Assembly: GCF_900155945.1 (NCBI RefSeq)
Contig: NZ_FTMN01000001.1
Span: 697,682 to 761,681, forward strand
Direction of reading: 5' to 3'
Source: Marinobacterium stanieri
Lineage (GTDB): Bacteria > Pseudomonadota > Gammaproteobacteria > Pseudomonadales > Balneatricaceae
Length of the DNA: 64,000 nucleotides
Below are positions 37,671 to 46,326 of this stretch, in pieces (the stretch's first letter is position 1; each line of letters starts with the position of its first letter). A program made the position numbers and the translations under genes. The notes beneath the pieces are model-generated. The model did no database searches. It was not told the origin of the DNA and was given only the letters and a program-made list of their open reading frames with translations.

Positions 37671-38543
37671 TCAGAATGTCGGCACGGGCAGCGCGCCCAT
37701 GGCTTCAGCACCACCATTGGCGGTCTGGTAGGCGTCTTCGCCGTTGTTCACGAACTCATCCAGATAGACCTGCCAGCCCCCCTCTTCCTTGGCACTGGCG
37801 ACATAGCGCTTCATGTGCGCCAGATCCCAGCCGTAGTCCGGGGCACACATGGTCGGGTGAGCGCCCTTGGGTGCATGCACCACGCCCTGTACCAGGTAAC
37901 GTTCGAAGGTGTTGAAGCGTGCGCTGGCCGCATCCAGTTCCAGCTTGTCGACCAGCTCCTCCGTGGAAACGATGCAACGCTCGGCTGCGCGGGCCACCAG
38001 ATGATCGAAATAGGGGTCGCTGCCGGTGATCAGGGTGTTACCCAGCTTGTCGGCCTTGTTGACGTGCACAAAGGCCATATCCAGATTCAGTGCCGGCATC
38101 GCCAGCAGCTCTTCGCCATCGTCGTAAGGCGATTGAATGGTGCGCAGATCGTTGTGTTTGGTGACATCCGTTGCCAGACCACAGCGGGTCGGCAGGAACG
38201 GCAGACGCATGCCGGCAGCACGCAAGCCCCACTGGAACATGCCCTCGTCCAGCTCCATCACTTCGATTTCACCTGCCTGACGCACCTTGCGGAACCAGGG
38301 CTCCAGCGGAATCGCATCCAGCGTGGCAAAACCGAAGATCAGCTTCTTCACCTTGCCGGCGGCGCACAGCATGCCCACTTCCGGGCCGCCATAGGACACA
38401 ACCGTCAGGTCTTTCACATCCGAGCGCAGGATCTCGCGTACCACCGCCATGGGTTTACGACGCGGCCCCCAGCCACCAAAGCCGATGGTCATGCCATCAC
38501 GCAGTTGGGCTACCGCTTCTGCGGCCGTTATCTGCTTGTTCAT
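37671..38543 (-). CDS. ipdA: IpdA, alpha subunit of the ring-opening CoA hydrolase
   Basis: A 290-aa CoA-transferase alpha-like protein starting at ATG 38543 (GGAG six bases upstream). GMTIGFGGWGPRRKPMAVVR and SYGGPEVGMLCAAGKVKK are characteristic of IpdA. With IpdB it opens ring C of the steroid remnant in the HIP pathway. The pair is one of the most specific markers of steroid catabolism in the window. Confidence 0.92.
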   Translation of the reverse strand: MNKQITAAEAVAQLRDGMTIGFGGWGPRRKPMAVVREILRSDVKDLTVVSYGGPEVGMLCAAGKVKKLIFGFATLDAIPLEPWFRKVRQAGEIEVMELDEGMFQWGLRAAGMRLPFLPTRCGLATDVTKHNDLRTIQSPYDDGEELLAMPALNLDMAFVHVNKADKLGNTLITGSDPYFDHLVARAAERCIVSTEELVDKLELDAASARFNTFERYLVQGVVHAPKGAHPTMCAPDYGWDLAHMKRYVASAKEEGGWQVYLDEFVNNGEDAYQTANGGAEAMGALPVPTF

Positions 38544-38571
38544 TGAATACTCCTTAGTTGCAACCGACCGC

Positions 38572-39462
38572 TTATTTGAAACCGACCGAGAAGTCGTGAC
38601 CCCAGACACTGACGCGGGTGAACTCGAACGCGCTGTGCTCGTCCCAATCCACCTGCAAACCACCGCAGCCGTACTCCATGTCGAAGCCGGACGGGGTTTT
38701 CATATAGAAGGAAGTCATATGGTCGTTGAGGTGCTCACCCAGGGTGGCGGACAGCTTCACGCCCTGGGCTTCACGACGGTCATGGGCGCGGCCCACTTCG
38801 GTCATGGAATCCACTTCCACCATCGCGTGTACACAACCGGACGGCACCGGGAACTCGGCAATCGCCAGGCTGTGATGACGCGGGTTATTGCAGTGCATGA
38901 AGTGGATGCGCAGCGGATCGGCATCCGGCGCTGGTTTGTGATTCATGGTGTCGGAGAGACCGAAGCCCAGCACATCCTTCAGGAAGGCACGGGTTTCATC
39001 GAAGTTGGGAGCCGGCAGCACCACATGGCCAAGGCCCATATTGCCGGTGACAAAGCGCGGCACGCCCTGCGGCGATACAAACGGCTGGAAATCGGAGCGA
39101 TGGCCCCAGTACAATTCATGACGGTTGCCCGCCGGGTCGCGCAGGATCGCCAGCGCCTGAACACCGCGCTGATTACACAGCACCGCATCACCCGCTTCCC
39201 AGGCGATACCACGCTGATCCAGCTCGGCAGTCGCAGCGGCGAAAGCCTCTTCAGACGCCAGCTCCCAACCGGAAGCGAGATAGCGATTTTCGCTGCCTTC
39301 CAGAATCAGCATACGGAAAGGACGCGCGTCCATCTTGATGTACAGCCCGCCTTCCGGTGCCTCTGTGGTCATCATGCCGAGCACATTCTCGGCATAGTCC
39401 TGCCATTCCTTCAGGCTTTCGGCCTGGGCCACAAAGTAGCCCAACTCGCGAATATCGATCAT
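38572..39462 (-). CDS. hsaC: Extradiol dioxygenase HsaC/TesB (steroid ring A cleavage)
   Basis: A 296-aa type-I extradiol dioxygenase with two vicinal-oxygen-chelate modules. Fe(II) ligands fit H146 (LGHVVLP), H212 (CVHAMVEV) and E263 (FDMEYGCGG). In steroid degraders this enzyme cleaves the catecholic ring A of 3,4-DHSA. Start ATG 39462 has GGAGG six bases upstream. It is the first gene of the long leftward operon; the matching hydrolase hsaD is 10 kb away, and the flavin hydroxylase genes hsaA/B are absent here. Confidence 0.87.
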   Translation of the reverse strand: MIDIRELGYFVAQAESLKEWQDYAENVLGMMTTEAPEGGLYIKMDARPFRMLILEGSENRYLASGWELASEEAFAAATAELDQRGIAWEAGDAVLCNQRGVQALAILRDPAGNRHELYWGHRSDFQPFVSPQGVPRFVTGNMGLGHVVLPAPNFDETRAFLKDVLGFGLSDTMNHKPAPDADPLRIHFMHCNNPRHHSLAIAEFPVPSGCVHAMVEVDSMTEVGRAHDRREAQGVKLSATLGEHLNDHMTSFYMKTPSGFDMEYGCGGLQVDWDEHSAFEFTRVSVWGHDFSVGFK

Positions 39463-39486
39463 CACATCCCTCCGGGGTCTTGTTCT

Positions 39487-39562
39487 TTTGCCCATTATCA
39501 GGAGGGTGGTACAGCGCCTCATCGTCCATTGAGACTAAACAGAATCGGGGAAAATGAATGGG
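39487..39562. repeat. Promoter-region repeat, copy 1 (active hsaC promoter)
   Basis: This 76-bp stretch upstream of hsaC matches 41700-41775 at 69 of 76 positions in the same orientation, with no gaps. It contains the 19-bp regulatory element and, reading leftward, a GATAAT that could be the -10 box (39494-39499). Confidence 0.85.
39520..39538 (-). promoter_or_regulatory. Shared 19-bp steroid-regulon element upstream of hsaC
   Basis: Read in the direction of hsaC: TTAGTCTCAATGGACGATG, ending 57 bp before the start codon. It recurs at 41733-41751 (identical), 49647-49665 (17 of 19) and 49684-49702 (15 of 19, other strand). Its GATG end overlaps the expected -35 region of a GATAAT promoter, fitting an operator or activator site. 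Confidence 0.65.
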
Positions 39563-39654
39563 AGAAAAAATGTGTGCTGAAAGGCAGGCTTTAAGGGCGG
39601 CAAGAGTGGCAGCCAAGTGTGTGGTCTGGCTGAGCGGAACTGTCTTGGAAACGT

Positions 39655-39686
39655 GATGAAAACGGGCCTGGCTGCTCAGGCCCGTT
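39655..39686 (-). terminator. Terminator of the CNNM gene
   Basis: Arms AACGGGCCTG (39661-39670) and CAGGCCCGTT (39677-39686) pair perfectly over 10 bp; on the minus strand the stem runs into TTTTCATC. It lies 8 bp after the CNNM stop. Confidence 0.8.
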
Positions 39687-39693
39687 CACTTAT

Positions 39694-40716
39694 TTATTCC
39701 ACAAGTTCCTTCCGGCGGTTTGCCCAGCGGCGGCGGGCGAAGCGGCGCATGTTGGGGATGGCGTCGGTTTCGTCCATGATGGGCTGACCGATGATGGTTT
39801 CCAGAATGTCTTCCATGGTGACCACGCCTTCCCAGCTGCCGTATTCGTCATACACCAGCGCGATGTGTTGGCGCTCCTGCATCAGCCGGTTCATCACCTG
39901 CTCGACATTCTGCATGTCGGATACAACTATCGCCGGGGTCATCATATCTGCGACCACCTCATGCTCGGGTTCTCGCATCAGTAGATCACGGCGCAGGATG
40001 ACGCCTTTGGGAACTTCTTGCTCATCCAGCACCGGGTAGCGGGAAAATTGGCTCTTGCGTAACAGATGATGAAAGTCGTCCAGCGGCATGTCTGGCCGAA
40101 CGGATACGCAGACGATACGAGGTGTCATCACTTCACGCACTTTGACTTCATGCAAATCGAGAACGTTGGCAATCACGCGCTGCTCATCGGCGTCCACCTT
40201 CCCAAGCTCACATCCAAAAATGGCCATCGCCTTGATCTCCTGGCGTACGTCATGATCGTGGTCATTACCACCCAAAAGCTTCATCACCTGGTCAGACAAC
40301 CAGATAAAAGGTTTCAGCACCAGAATCATGCTGTTCAACAGAGGCGGCAGAAACGGCGCCAGAGAACGCCAGTAGCGGGCACCGATGGTTTTGGGCACGA
40401 TCTCGGACAACACCAGAATCAATACGGTCATAATCGCAGAAGCGATACCCAGATAACCGTTACCAAATACTACCGTCACCTGCGCACCTACGCCTGTGGC
40501 ACCCACGGTGTGGGCAACGGTGTTCAGGGTAAGAATGGCGGCAAGCGGTTGGTCGACCTGATCCTTGAGCACTTTTAACCGCTCATGTAAGCGCGGCCGC
40601 TCAAGTTTTTGATGGGCGATAAAGCTTGGGGTCAGAGACAGGAGCGCTGCCTCCAGAATGGAGCATAAAAAAGAAACGCCAATGGATAAAACGGCAAACG
40701 CAATCAGCAGTGCCAT
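39694..40716 (-). CDS. CNNM/CBS-domain membrane protein (CorC/hemolysin-C-like divalent metal transporter)
   Basis: A 340-aa protein. The N-terminal CNNM (DUF21) domain has three to four membrane segments, with LTLNTVAHTVGATGVGAQV and LILVLSEIVPKTIGARYW, followed by two CBS motifs (REVMTPRIVCVS; DMMTPAIVVSD) and VYDEYGSWEGVVTMEDILE. Such proteins take part in Mg2+/Co2+ homeostasis. It stands alone, between the steroid operon and a region of broken genes. The usual C-terminal transporter-associated domain is missing. Confidence 0.9.
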   Translation of the reverse strand: MALLIAFAVLSIGVSFLCSILEAALLSLTPSFIAHQKLERPRLHERLKVLKDQVDQPLAAILTLNTVAHTVGATGVGAQVTVVFGNGYLGIASAIMTVLILVLSEIVPKTIGARYWRSLAPFLPPLLNSMILVLKPFIWLSDQVMKLLGGNDHDHDVRQEIKAMAIFGCELGKVDADEQRVIANVLDLHEVKVREVMTPRIVCVSVRPDMPLDDFHHLLRKSQFSRYPVLDEQEVPKGVILRRDLLMREPEHEVVADMMTPAIVVSDMQNVEQVMNRLMQERQHIALVYDEYGSWEGVVTMEDILETIIGQPIMDETDAIPNMRRFARRRWANRRKELVE

Positions 40717-40811
40717 AGGTTAGAGTGTTACCCCCTAAAGGTCATGATGTTGGCATATTAGATTAGATTGGCGGATTTTGGTTGCATGGCTTGATGCAAA
40801 AAATATTCATA

Positions 40812-40840
40812 CAAAAACCGCCAAACTAATGCCTGGCGGT
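40812..40840 (-). terminator. Rho-independent terminator left behind a broken dehydrogenase gene
   Basis: On the minus strand: ACCGCCA stem, GGCATTAGTT loop, TGGCGGT stem, then five T. It is correctly placed about 47 bp after the stop of the dehydrogenase remnant at 40887, showing that an intact leftward gene once ended here. Confidence 0.85.
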
Positions 40841-40886
40841 CTGCTATGGGGTTCAGATTTCTGTAGAGACTTGTGCCCAACTGAAC

Positions 40887-41060
40887 TCAATAACACACAT
40901 CCGTATTAACGATGCCCTGCAGTGGCTCACCGGCACGCCAGCGGCGCAGGTTGTCCATAAAAGCATGAATCATACGCCCGTGACTGAGCGGACCATTCCA
41001 GGAAATGTGCGGGCTTAGCTGCATACACGAATGATTATGACAGCCAATGCCCTGGCTCGG
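40887..41060 (-). pseudogene. 3' remnant of a D-isomer 2-hydroxyacid dehydrogenase gene (copy 1)
   Basis: The minus strand encodes the final part of a D-2-hydroxyacid dehydrogenase, LSPHISWNGPLSHGRMIHAF, continuing to NTDVCY and a TGA at 40887-40889. Compared with copy 2 (41100-41320), one extra base within the HWLY region shifts the frame, so it is not translatable as a unit. Upstream similarity ends near 41060. Confidence 0.75.
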
Positions 41061-41099
41061 ACCACATCTGATTTTCTACTCTGCCCCCAATTTTCTACA

Positions 41100-41320
41100 G
41101 GCTGTCCAGAAAGGCATGTTTCATTCGCTCATGGCTAAGCGGACCGTTCCAGGAGATGTGCGGGCTGAGCTGCACACGCGGATGCTGATACAGCCAATGC
41201 CCGGCCGGCAATGGTTCGGGGCTGGCCACATCGAGAGAGGCACGAGCGATCTGGCCACTGTCCAGTCTCTCCCTCGGCGCATCATGGTCGATCAGCGCCG
41301 CACGGGAGATGTGGATAACC
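41100..41320 (-). pseudogene. Internal/3' remnant of a D-isomer 2-hydroxyacid dehydrogenase gene (copy 2)
   Basis: The minus strand reads VIHISRAALIDHDAPRERL, then IARASLDVASPEPLPAGHW and HPRVQLSPHISWNG: the late cofactor-domain and catalytic-His region of this family. It lacks the N-terminal half (joined to an AraC fragment at about 41318) and stops at LDSL, 11 residues after the point where copy 1 has the same sequence. It is therefore truncated on both sides. Confidence 0.8.
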
Positions 41321-41518
41321 CAGCTTCAAACCAAGACCGCCATCGTCGGTCAGGCGCAGGGCATCTGCCAATAGCGCTCGATGAGTCGCGCTGCTGATGG
41401 AGGCGTCCAGAGATTCAAGGTCACTGAGCTGGTGCGCCGAGCACAGGGCCTGGGTGTCAACGCCCCTGCCCTTCATAAAGCCGAGAAACCAGATGATATA
41501 GCGCGCATCAGTATTCAT
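41318..41518 (-). pseudogene. 5' fragment of an AraC-type regulator gene
   Basis: From ATG 41518 about 67 codons encode a plausible AraC-family N-terminal domain (QALCSAHQLSDLESLDAS followed by HRALLADALRLTDDGGLGLK). The frame then runs into the dehydrogenase remnant and ends at 41282. No helix-turn-helix C-terminus is present anywhere nearby, so this is a deletion-fusion relic rather than a working regulator. Confidence 0.6.
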
Positions 41519-41648
41519 GGAGTGGCCTTAGCGGATAGCAGGAATGAAGCACGAACAGGACATTTATTTATACGCCATTCTTTGTCCGCAACTTATACGA
41601 CTTGAAACCAGACAGACCGCCAGCCGGGCACACAGACCTGACAATGCC

Positions 41649-41775
41649 ACCCAGTTTGCGAATATCGGTCGTCAAATCACATCACAGCGGATGCCTCAAT
41701 TTGTCCATTTTCAGGAGGGATGTACGGCGCCTCATCGTCCATTGAGACTAAACAGAACTGGGGAAAATGAATGGG
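41649..41775 (-). repeat. Relic of the hsaC promoter and start region (repeat copy 2)
   Basis: 41700-41775 is the second copy of the hsaC promoter repeat. Just beyond it the minus strand reads TDIRKLGG at 41649-41672, close to the hsaC start MIDIRELGY, but the similarity then fades and no dioxygenase follows. The GATAAT of the live promoter is GAAAAT here. It looks like a decayed duplicate dioxygenase gene start. Confidence 0.65.
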
Positions 41776-41884
41776 GGGAAAGGATAATAGCCTCCAGAAC
41801 CTCTTAAGCGTTATAATCTTACGCGATTAAAAAGACCAAGGAATAGAATTTATTTTTATATATAAGTAATCTGGCAACTCGTAA

Positions 41885-41913
41885 TTGACACTAGTAACAC
41901 CCCAGAAAATAGT
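41885..41913 (+). promoter_or_regulatory. Candidate sigma-70 promoter for the NACHT gene
   Basis: TTGACA at 41885-41890, 17 bp, then AATAGT at 41908-41913 (four of six to TATAAT). It lies in the AT-rich leader, about 140 bp before the NACHT start. Because this DNA is very AT-rich, chance matches are frequent, so the assignment is tentative. Confidence 0.4.
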
Positions 41914-42060
41914 CCATTATTAATAAAAACTATATTTTTACTAGATTAATAACCGAAACATATGTATGCATATGAATTTTCATGGAAGAAATTGTTCTTG
42001 GTTACTATAACCTCATTTTCTTCGCTGATATAAATCAAAATATTAAATGTAGGTTTTCAC

Positions 42061-43971
42061 ATGGAGCCAGCAACTACAGCAGCTATAACATCCTTTGCCG
42101 GTAAAGCATTATTGCCATTATTTCAAAAGGCCATATCCAAAGGCCTTTCACTGGCATGGCGTTCAGGGTCTGAAGAGGCGAAAACTATTTTTCAACTATT
42201 GAAATCCGATGATTCTGCAAAAAGATATTGTGAACATGCACAAAAAATATTACGTATTCGTACCATATTTGATCCGGATACTATTCATGATATACCCAAC
42301 ATATACCATCCGTTATCAGCAAAGTCCAAAAAACGTCAAGCTATAAAAATAGAATCCTTGTCAGACATTACTGGACTGACTGAATTTAAAAAAGATAATA
42401 TTTTTGTAAACCTCGTAGGCAAAGCCGGCCAAGGAAAATCCACTTCGTTTAAATATATTTTTGGAGAAACCTTAAAAGAAGGAAACAAAATTCCTTTTTA
42501 TTTTAACTTACGTGATTTTGGCGACGGCACAATTGAAGAGGAACTTTTCAAAGGTTTTATCCACTTTGTTAGTGATATAGAGTTTAGTACGTTTACATTA
42601 TTGTTACAAAGTAAAAGAATTGTTATTTTCCTAGATGGTTTTGATGAAGTTGAAAGTTCAAAAAGAGGCTACTGGCTAAAAGAAATAGAAAAGTTATCAA
42701 TTAGATATATGGCTGATATATTAGTATCCAGTAGGCCAGACACCGAAATATGCAGATCAGTAAATATAGAAAACATTTTCTTATGCGATCTTTCCAAGCA
42801 AGACATATTCAGTATCATCTATAAAAACTCAAAAAATTCTATAGCATCGCAAGAATATATATCTATTGTAAATGAAAACAAAACCTTAGAAGAACTACTT
42901 GTTAGCCCGATATTAGTTATGCTCTTCATGAGCACTTACCATATGCTTGACACTGTTCCAGATAGTGTATCTAGGTTTTATGAAGAAATATTCATATGCC
43001 TTTATAAAAAACATGACAAACTAGACAAGCCTGGTTTTCCACGGGAAATAAAATCTAAAATAGTCGAATATGATGCGAAGGATTGCTTTTCCGCTTTTTG
43101 TTTTCTTAGCTTCAGAAAATCGGATTACGGTTACAGCGATGAATCAATGCTAACTTATTTTCGGAGTGCTTTGGATCTATGTGGATTCGACACCAAAGAA
43201 GCCGAGTCGATAAAAGTTGACGTTGTAGATATAACAAATCTAATTGTCAATGATGGTTATGATAGATACTCATACATCCACAGATCAATACAAGAATACT
43301 ACACAGCCAGGTATATTAAGGGACTACCCGACGAAAAAAAGAAAAAATTTTACGACAAAGTCATATCAAGTGACGGAAGTAGAGGGTCATATGGTAAAGT
43401 TATAGAGTTCTTATCCGATATAGACCAACATTTCTATGAAAAAAACTTTATTTTAGAAATTTTCAATGTCACTGGGATTGTAGATATAAATTCTGGTAAC
43501 TATAAAAAGCCATCTTTATCAAAATTCCGCTCAGATTTAGAAATGATACAAATAGACCTATTAGTTCTTGATGACAAAATATCTGCAAATTCGATTAGTT
43601 ATCCTGACAACCATGACTTTTCACTACTTGATTGGTTCTGTTTTAACACTGATGAAAAATACGATAAAGAGTTTGGCATCAATGATATTATGAATGAAGT
43701 GTCAAAACACGATTTAAATTATGCTATGAAAAAATTAGAACCATTTCTTTTATCAGATTCTTGCGATATAAAAAAAGAAAAAAACAGTGGTGTTTTAACT
43801 TCAGTTTATAGGGTTATTGATGCTTATGAGCTTACTAACGCTCTAGGATCAGTAAAACATTTATTCAACTTATATTCATCTACATGTAAAGTCCTATATG
43901 ATGACATATGCTTACATACTTTCAAAAAAGTTAAATCTCGTGACGAAAAAATAAGATTTTTAGATTTCTAA
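42061..43971 (+). CDS. NACHT-domain STAND NTPase, candidate anti-phage NLR-like protein
   Basis: A 636-aa protein with a central NACHT NTPase: Walker A VGKAGQGKST (119-128), Walker B IVIFLDGFDE (187-196) with the GFDE form typical of NACHT, sensor region DILVSSRPDTE (219-229) and the winged-helix motif HRSIQEYYTARYI (407-419). The first 115 residues are helical with no recognisable enzyme motif; the last 200 carry no clear repeats and may be a short C-terminal sensor or effector domain. The gene is strongly AT-rich (AAA, ATA and TTA codons), unlike all its neighbours, so it is probably acquired. Bacterial NACHT proteins of this size include single-gene phage defences. The ribosome site is weak (TAGG). 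Confidence 0.87.
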   Translation: MEPATTAAITSFAGKALLPLFQKAISKGLSLAWRSGSEEAKTIFQLLKSDDSAKRYCEHAQKILRIRTIFDPDTIHDIPNIYHPLSAKSKKRQAIKIESLSDITGLTEFKKDNIFVNLVGKAGQGKSTSFKYIFGETLKEGNKIPFYFNLRDFGDGTIEEELFKGFIHFVSDIEFSTFTLLLQSKRIVIFLDGFDEVESSKRGYWLKEIEKLSIRYMADILVSSRPDTEICRSVNIENIFLCDLSKQDIFSIIYKNSKNSIASQEYISIVNENKTLEELLVSPILVMLFMSTYHMLDTVPDSVSRFYEEIFICLYKKHDKLDKPGFPREIKSKIVEYDAKDCFSAFCFLSFRKSDYGYSDESMLTYFRSALDLCGFDTKEAESIKVDVVDITNLIVNDGYDRYSYIHRSIQEYYTARYIKGLPDEKKKKFYDKVISSDGSRGSYGKVIEFLSDIDQHFYEKNFILEIFNVTGIVDINSGNYKKPSLSKFRSDLEMIQIDLLVLDDKISANSISYPDNHDFSLLDWFCFNTDEKYDKEFGINDIMNEVSKHDLNYAMKKLEPFLLSDSCDIKKEKNSGVLTSVYRVIDAYELTNALGSVKHLFNLYSSTCKVLYDDICLHTFKKVKSRDEKIRFLDF

Positions 43972-44096
43972 ATAATAAAATTCGATATCATAGTAAAAAT
44001 TCTCTGGTATTTGCCGCGTATGCTTATCGAAAGACACGCTAACGTTTACTTCATGCACCAGGCAACTTTCGACCAGAAAACTAAAACTCCAAAACC

Positions 44097-44126
44097 AAAA
44101 AAGCCGCCCCTCTCACGAAGGGCGGC
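44097..44126 (-). terminator. Rho-independent terminator of the DUF35-MaoC operon
   Basis: GCCGCCC (44103-44109) pairs with GGGCGGC (44120-44126); on the minus strand the stem is followed by six T and further T-rich sequence. It lies 33 bp after the gene ending at 44159. The preceding 125 bp after the NACHT gene (43972-44096) show nothing else. Confidence 0.9.
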
Positions 44127-44158
44127 AAGCAAAGCACACAGCATGAACACAGAGTCTG

Positions 44159-45091
44159 TCAGCGATACAGGATCACCAGATCATTGATCACTGACGGGCG
44201 GTCATTACCCACAACGTGGACATGGACCTCAAGTGTCAGCGCAGTGCCCTTGCGGGACTGCTGCACTGACTTCACCCGCGCACGGGCCTGGATCTCGGAT
44301 CCGGCCGGGACGGGAGCCGGGAAGCGCAGACGGTCAGAGCCGTAATTGACCATGGTCTGGAATCCCGTAATTTCAAACGGCAACGCGAAGTTAAGGCGCG
44401 ACTGCAGTACCTGCACCAGCGAGCCGTGGGCGATAGTGGTGCCGAAGGGGCTTTCCTTGGCGGCACGCTCCGGATCGGTGTGGATCCAGTAGTTGTCACC
44501 GGAGAGCTCGGCAAAGGTGTTGATCAGTTCCTGGTCCACGGTGATGCTGTTGCTCCACTCGGTGAACTCGTCACTGACCAGTGCCTGCAGGGCAGTCGGG
44601 TTATCCACAGCTACCTGAATCTGGCCCTGTTCGTTGCGCGGCAAGCTGCCCAGCGGGTTCATGTAGGGCAGGCTGTCCAGTGACTTGTCGGCAGCGGTGA
44701 AGCGCAGCAGGGTGTTGCCCTTGGCATCAACCTGATCAAGCACCGGCTTGAGCGCCATACCCACTTTGATCTCGTCTTCTTCCAGCCCTACCAGCGTGGT
44801 GTTGATGCGCACGCCCTGTTCCAGCTCAACCACTGCCAGTGCCTGGGGCATTTCGTCGGCGAATTCCGGCAGGGTGGGAATGCGGGTCAGGGTGAAGCTG
44901 TACAGGGTGCCCTTGCCGGACACCGGCTTCCACTCCAGGTCATGGGCCAGGCAGTGGCTGCAGTGACGACGGGGGAAGAACACCCAGCCATCACACTGGT
45001 TGCATTGTTGAATGCGGATCTCGCCCTCTTTGAGGCCCTGCCAGAAGGGTTTGGAGATCTCGGTCATCTCTGGCATCGGTTTTACGTTCAT
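44159..45091 (-). CDS. DUF35 (zinc ribbon/OB-fold) - MaoC fusion protein, reversed domain order
   Basis: A 310-aa protein. Residues 1-135 form a DUF35 acyl-CoA-associated domain with a zinc ribbon (CNQCDGWVFFPRRHCSHC). Residues about 165-310 form a MaoC hotdog domain with GDNYWIHTDPERAA (D-x4-H intact) and FGTTIAHGSLVQVL. In ChsH2-type steroid hydratases the order is the opposite (MaoC then DUF35, as in the gene at 62150). The DUF35 part probably docks to the Ltp-like protein encoded 3 bp upstream. It is the last gene of its operon. Confidence 0.87.
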   Translation of the reverse strand: MNVKPMPEMTEISKPFWQGLKEGEIRIQQCNQCDGWVFFPRRHCSHCLAHDLEWKPVSGKGTLYSFTLTRIPTLPEFADEMPQALAVVELEQGVRINTTLVGLEEDEIKVGMALKPVLDQVDAKGNTLLRFTAADKSLDSLPYMNPLGSLPRNEQGQIQVAVDNPTALQALVSDEFTEWSNSITVDQELINTFAELSGDNYWIHTDPERAAKESPFGTTIAHGSLVQVLQSRLNFALPFEITGFQTMVNYGSDRLRFPAPVPAGSEIQARARVKSVQQSRKGTALTLEVHVHVVGNDRPSVINDLVILYR

Positions 45092-45094
45092 GAC

Positions 45095-46306
45095 TTAGCC
45101 CCCCTGCAGAATCAATGCGCCCTGTTCACTCATTACGCCGCCGGTCCCGGAGACGAACACCTGATCGCAGCGCTTGAGCTGACGGGCATCAGCGCGGCCT
45201 GCAATCTGGGTGTAGGCTTCAATCACTTGAGAGAAGCCGCCGGCGCTGCCGGCCTGACCGAAGCTGAGCTGGCCACCATGGGTGTTGAGCGGGAAGTTGC
45301 CCTTGAAGGTGAGATCGTTCTCCTTGATGAAGCGCATCCCCTCCCCTTTCGGGCAGAAGCCGGCATCTTCCAGCGACAGCAACACGGTAATGGTGTAGCA
45401 GTCGTAGATTTGTGCCGCATCCATATCCTCGGGTTTGACGCCCGCCATGGCGAAGGCACGCTTGGCCGCTTCAGCCACCGGCGTTACGGTCATGTCCTTG
45501 GCGTAGGACGGTGACTTGAACGACAGACGCTCGCCAAAGCCCTTCACGAAGGCAGGGCGGTGTTTGGTGCGCTTGGCCACATCCTTGGAGGTGACAATGA
45601 CGGCAGCCCCACCGGCCACCGGCATCACGATCTCCAGCACGTGCAGCGGGTCTGCCACCATTTTGCTGCCCAACACTTCTTCGGTGGTCAGCGGCTTACC
45701 GTAGAACATGGCATCCGGGTTGGCCTGGGCGTTGGTACGCTGGTCAACACAGATCTTGGCCATCGCTTCCGGGTCGTAGCCATACTGTGCGGCGTAACGC
45801 TGGGCGATCATTGCGTAGCCGGTATTCTGGCCCATGTGACCGTAAGGCAGATCAAACTCGGCCTCGGGCGCACCGTAGGCGGTGCTGTGGCCACCAAAAC
45901 GCATGGCACGGGCCATCCAGGCCGGGTCTTCACTGGGGCCGAACGGCGCCATGCGCATCGGAATCACGCAGAGCACGGCTTCACACAGACCCAGCTCGAT
46001 GGCAGCCGCCGCGCGCCAGATCATGCCGACCGGGGTACAGCCCCCCAGGTCCACCACTTCGGCGAAGTTCAGCTCAACGCCCAGGTACTCGGCAGCCATG
46101 GCCGGCACAAATACAGAGGCTTCATGAAACTGGGGGCCGTTGATCACCAGACCATCCAGGTCGCTGGCCTTGAGGCCGGCATCTTCCAGTGCCTGCGAAG
46201 CCAGATCAGCGACCTGCTCCAGATGGAACATCTGTGGTGCCGTGGCATATTTTTCAGGCTTGTACTGCGCCGCACCTACAATTGCGGCATCTCCTCTCAA
46301 TCCCAT
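45095..46306 (-). CDS. SCP-x/Ltp-type thiolase-fold protein (thiolase or steroid aldolase)
   Basis: A 403-aa lipid-transfer-associated thiolase-fold protein. A cysteine, C90, sits in VVDLGGCTPVGM at the thiolase nucleophile position; IYDCYTITVLLSLEDAGFC and NTHGGQLSFGQAGSAGG are further active-site blocks. The Ltp2-type aldolase encoded at 59424 has no cysteine at that place, so this protein could be a true thiolase. The DUF35 partner gene follows directly. It probably acts on a steroid side-chain acyl-CoA. Confidence 0.85.
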   Translation of the reverse strand: MGLRGDAAIVGAAQYKPEKYATAPQMFHLEQVADLASQALEDAGLKASDLDGLVINGPQFHEASVFVPAMAAEYLGVELNFAEVVDLGGCTPVGMIWRAAAAIELGLCEAVLCVIPMRMAPFGPSEDPAWMARAMRFGGHSTAYGAPEAEFDLPYGHMGQNTGYAMIAQRYAAQYGYDPEAMAKICVDQRTNAQANPDAMFYGKPLTTEEVLGSKMVADPLHVLEIVMPVAGGAAVIVTSKDVAKRTKHRPAFVKGFGERLSFKSPSYAKDMTVTPVAEAAKRAFAMAGVKPEDMDAAQIYDCYTITVLLSLEDAGFCPKGEGMRFIKENDLTFKGNFPLNTHGGQLSFGQAGSAGGFSQVIEAYTQIAGRADARQLKRCDQVFVSGTGGVMSEQGALILQGG

Positions 46307-46326
46307 TATTCTCTCCCAACGCCTTG

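Noticed and set aside
41282-41518. A 78-aa small regulator gene
   Set aside because: Only the first 67 codons resemble an AraC N-terminal domain, and the frame then runs into a dehydrogenase fragment in the wrong frame; it is treated as a relic.
40717-42060. Insertion sequence or integrase responsible for the graveyard and NACHT insertion
   Set aside because: No transposase or recombinase fragment and no terminal inverted or target-site repeats were found at either side.
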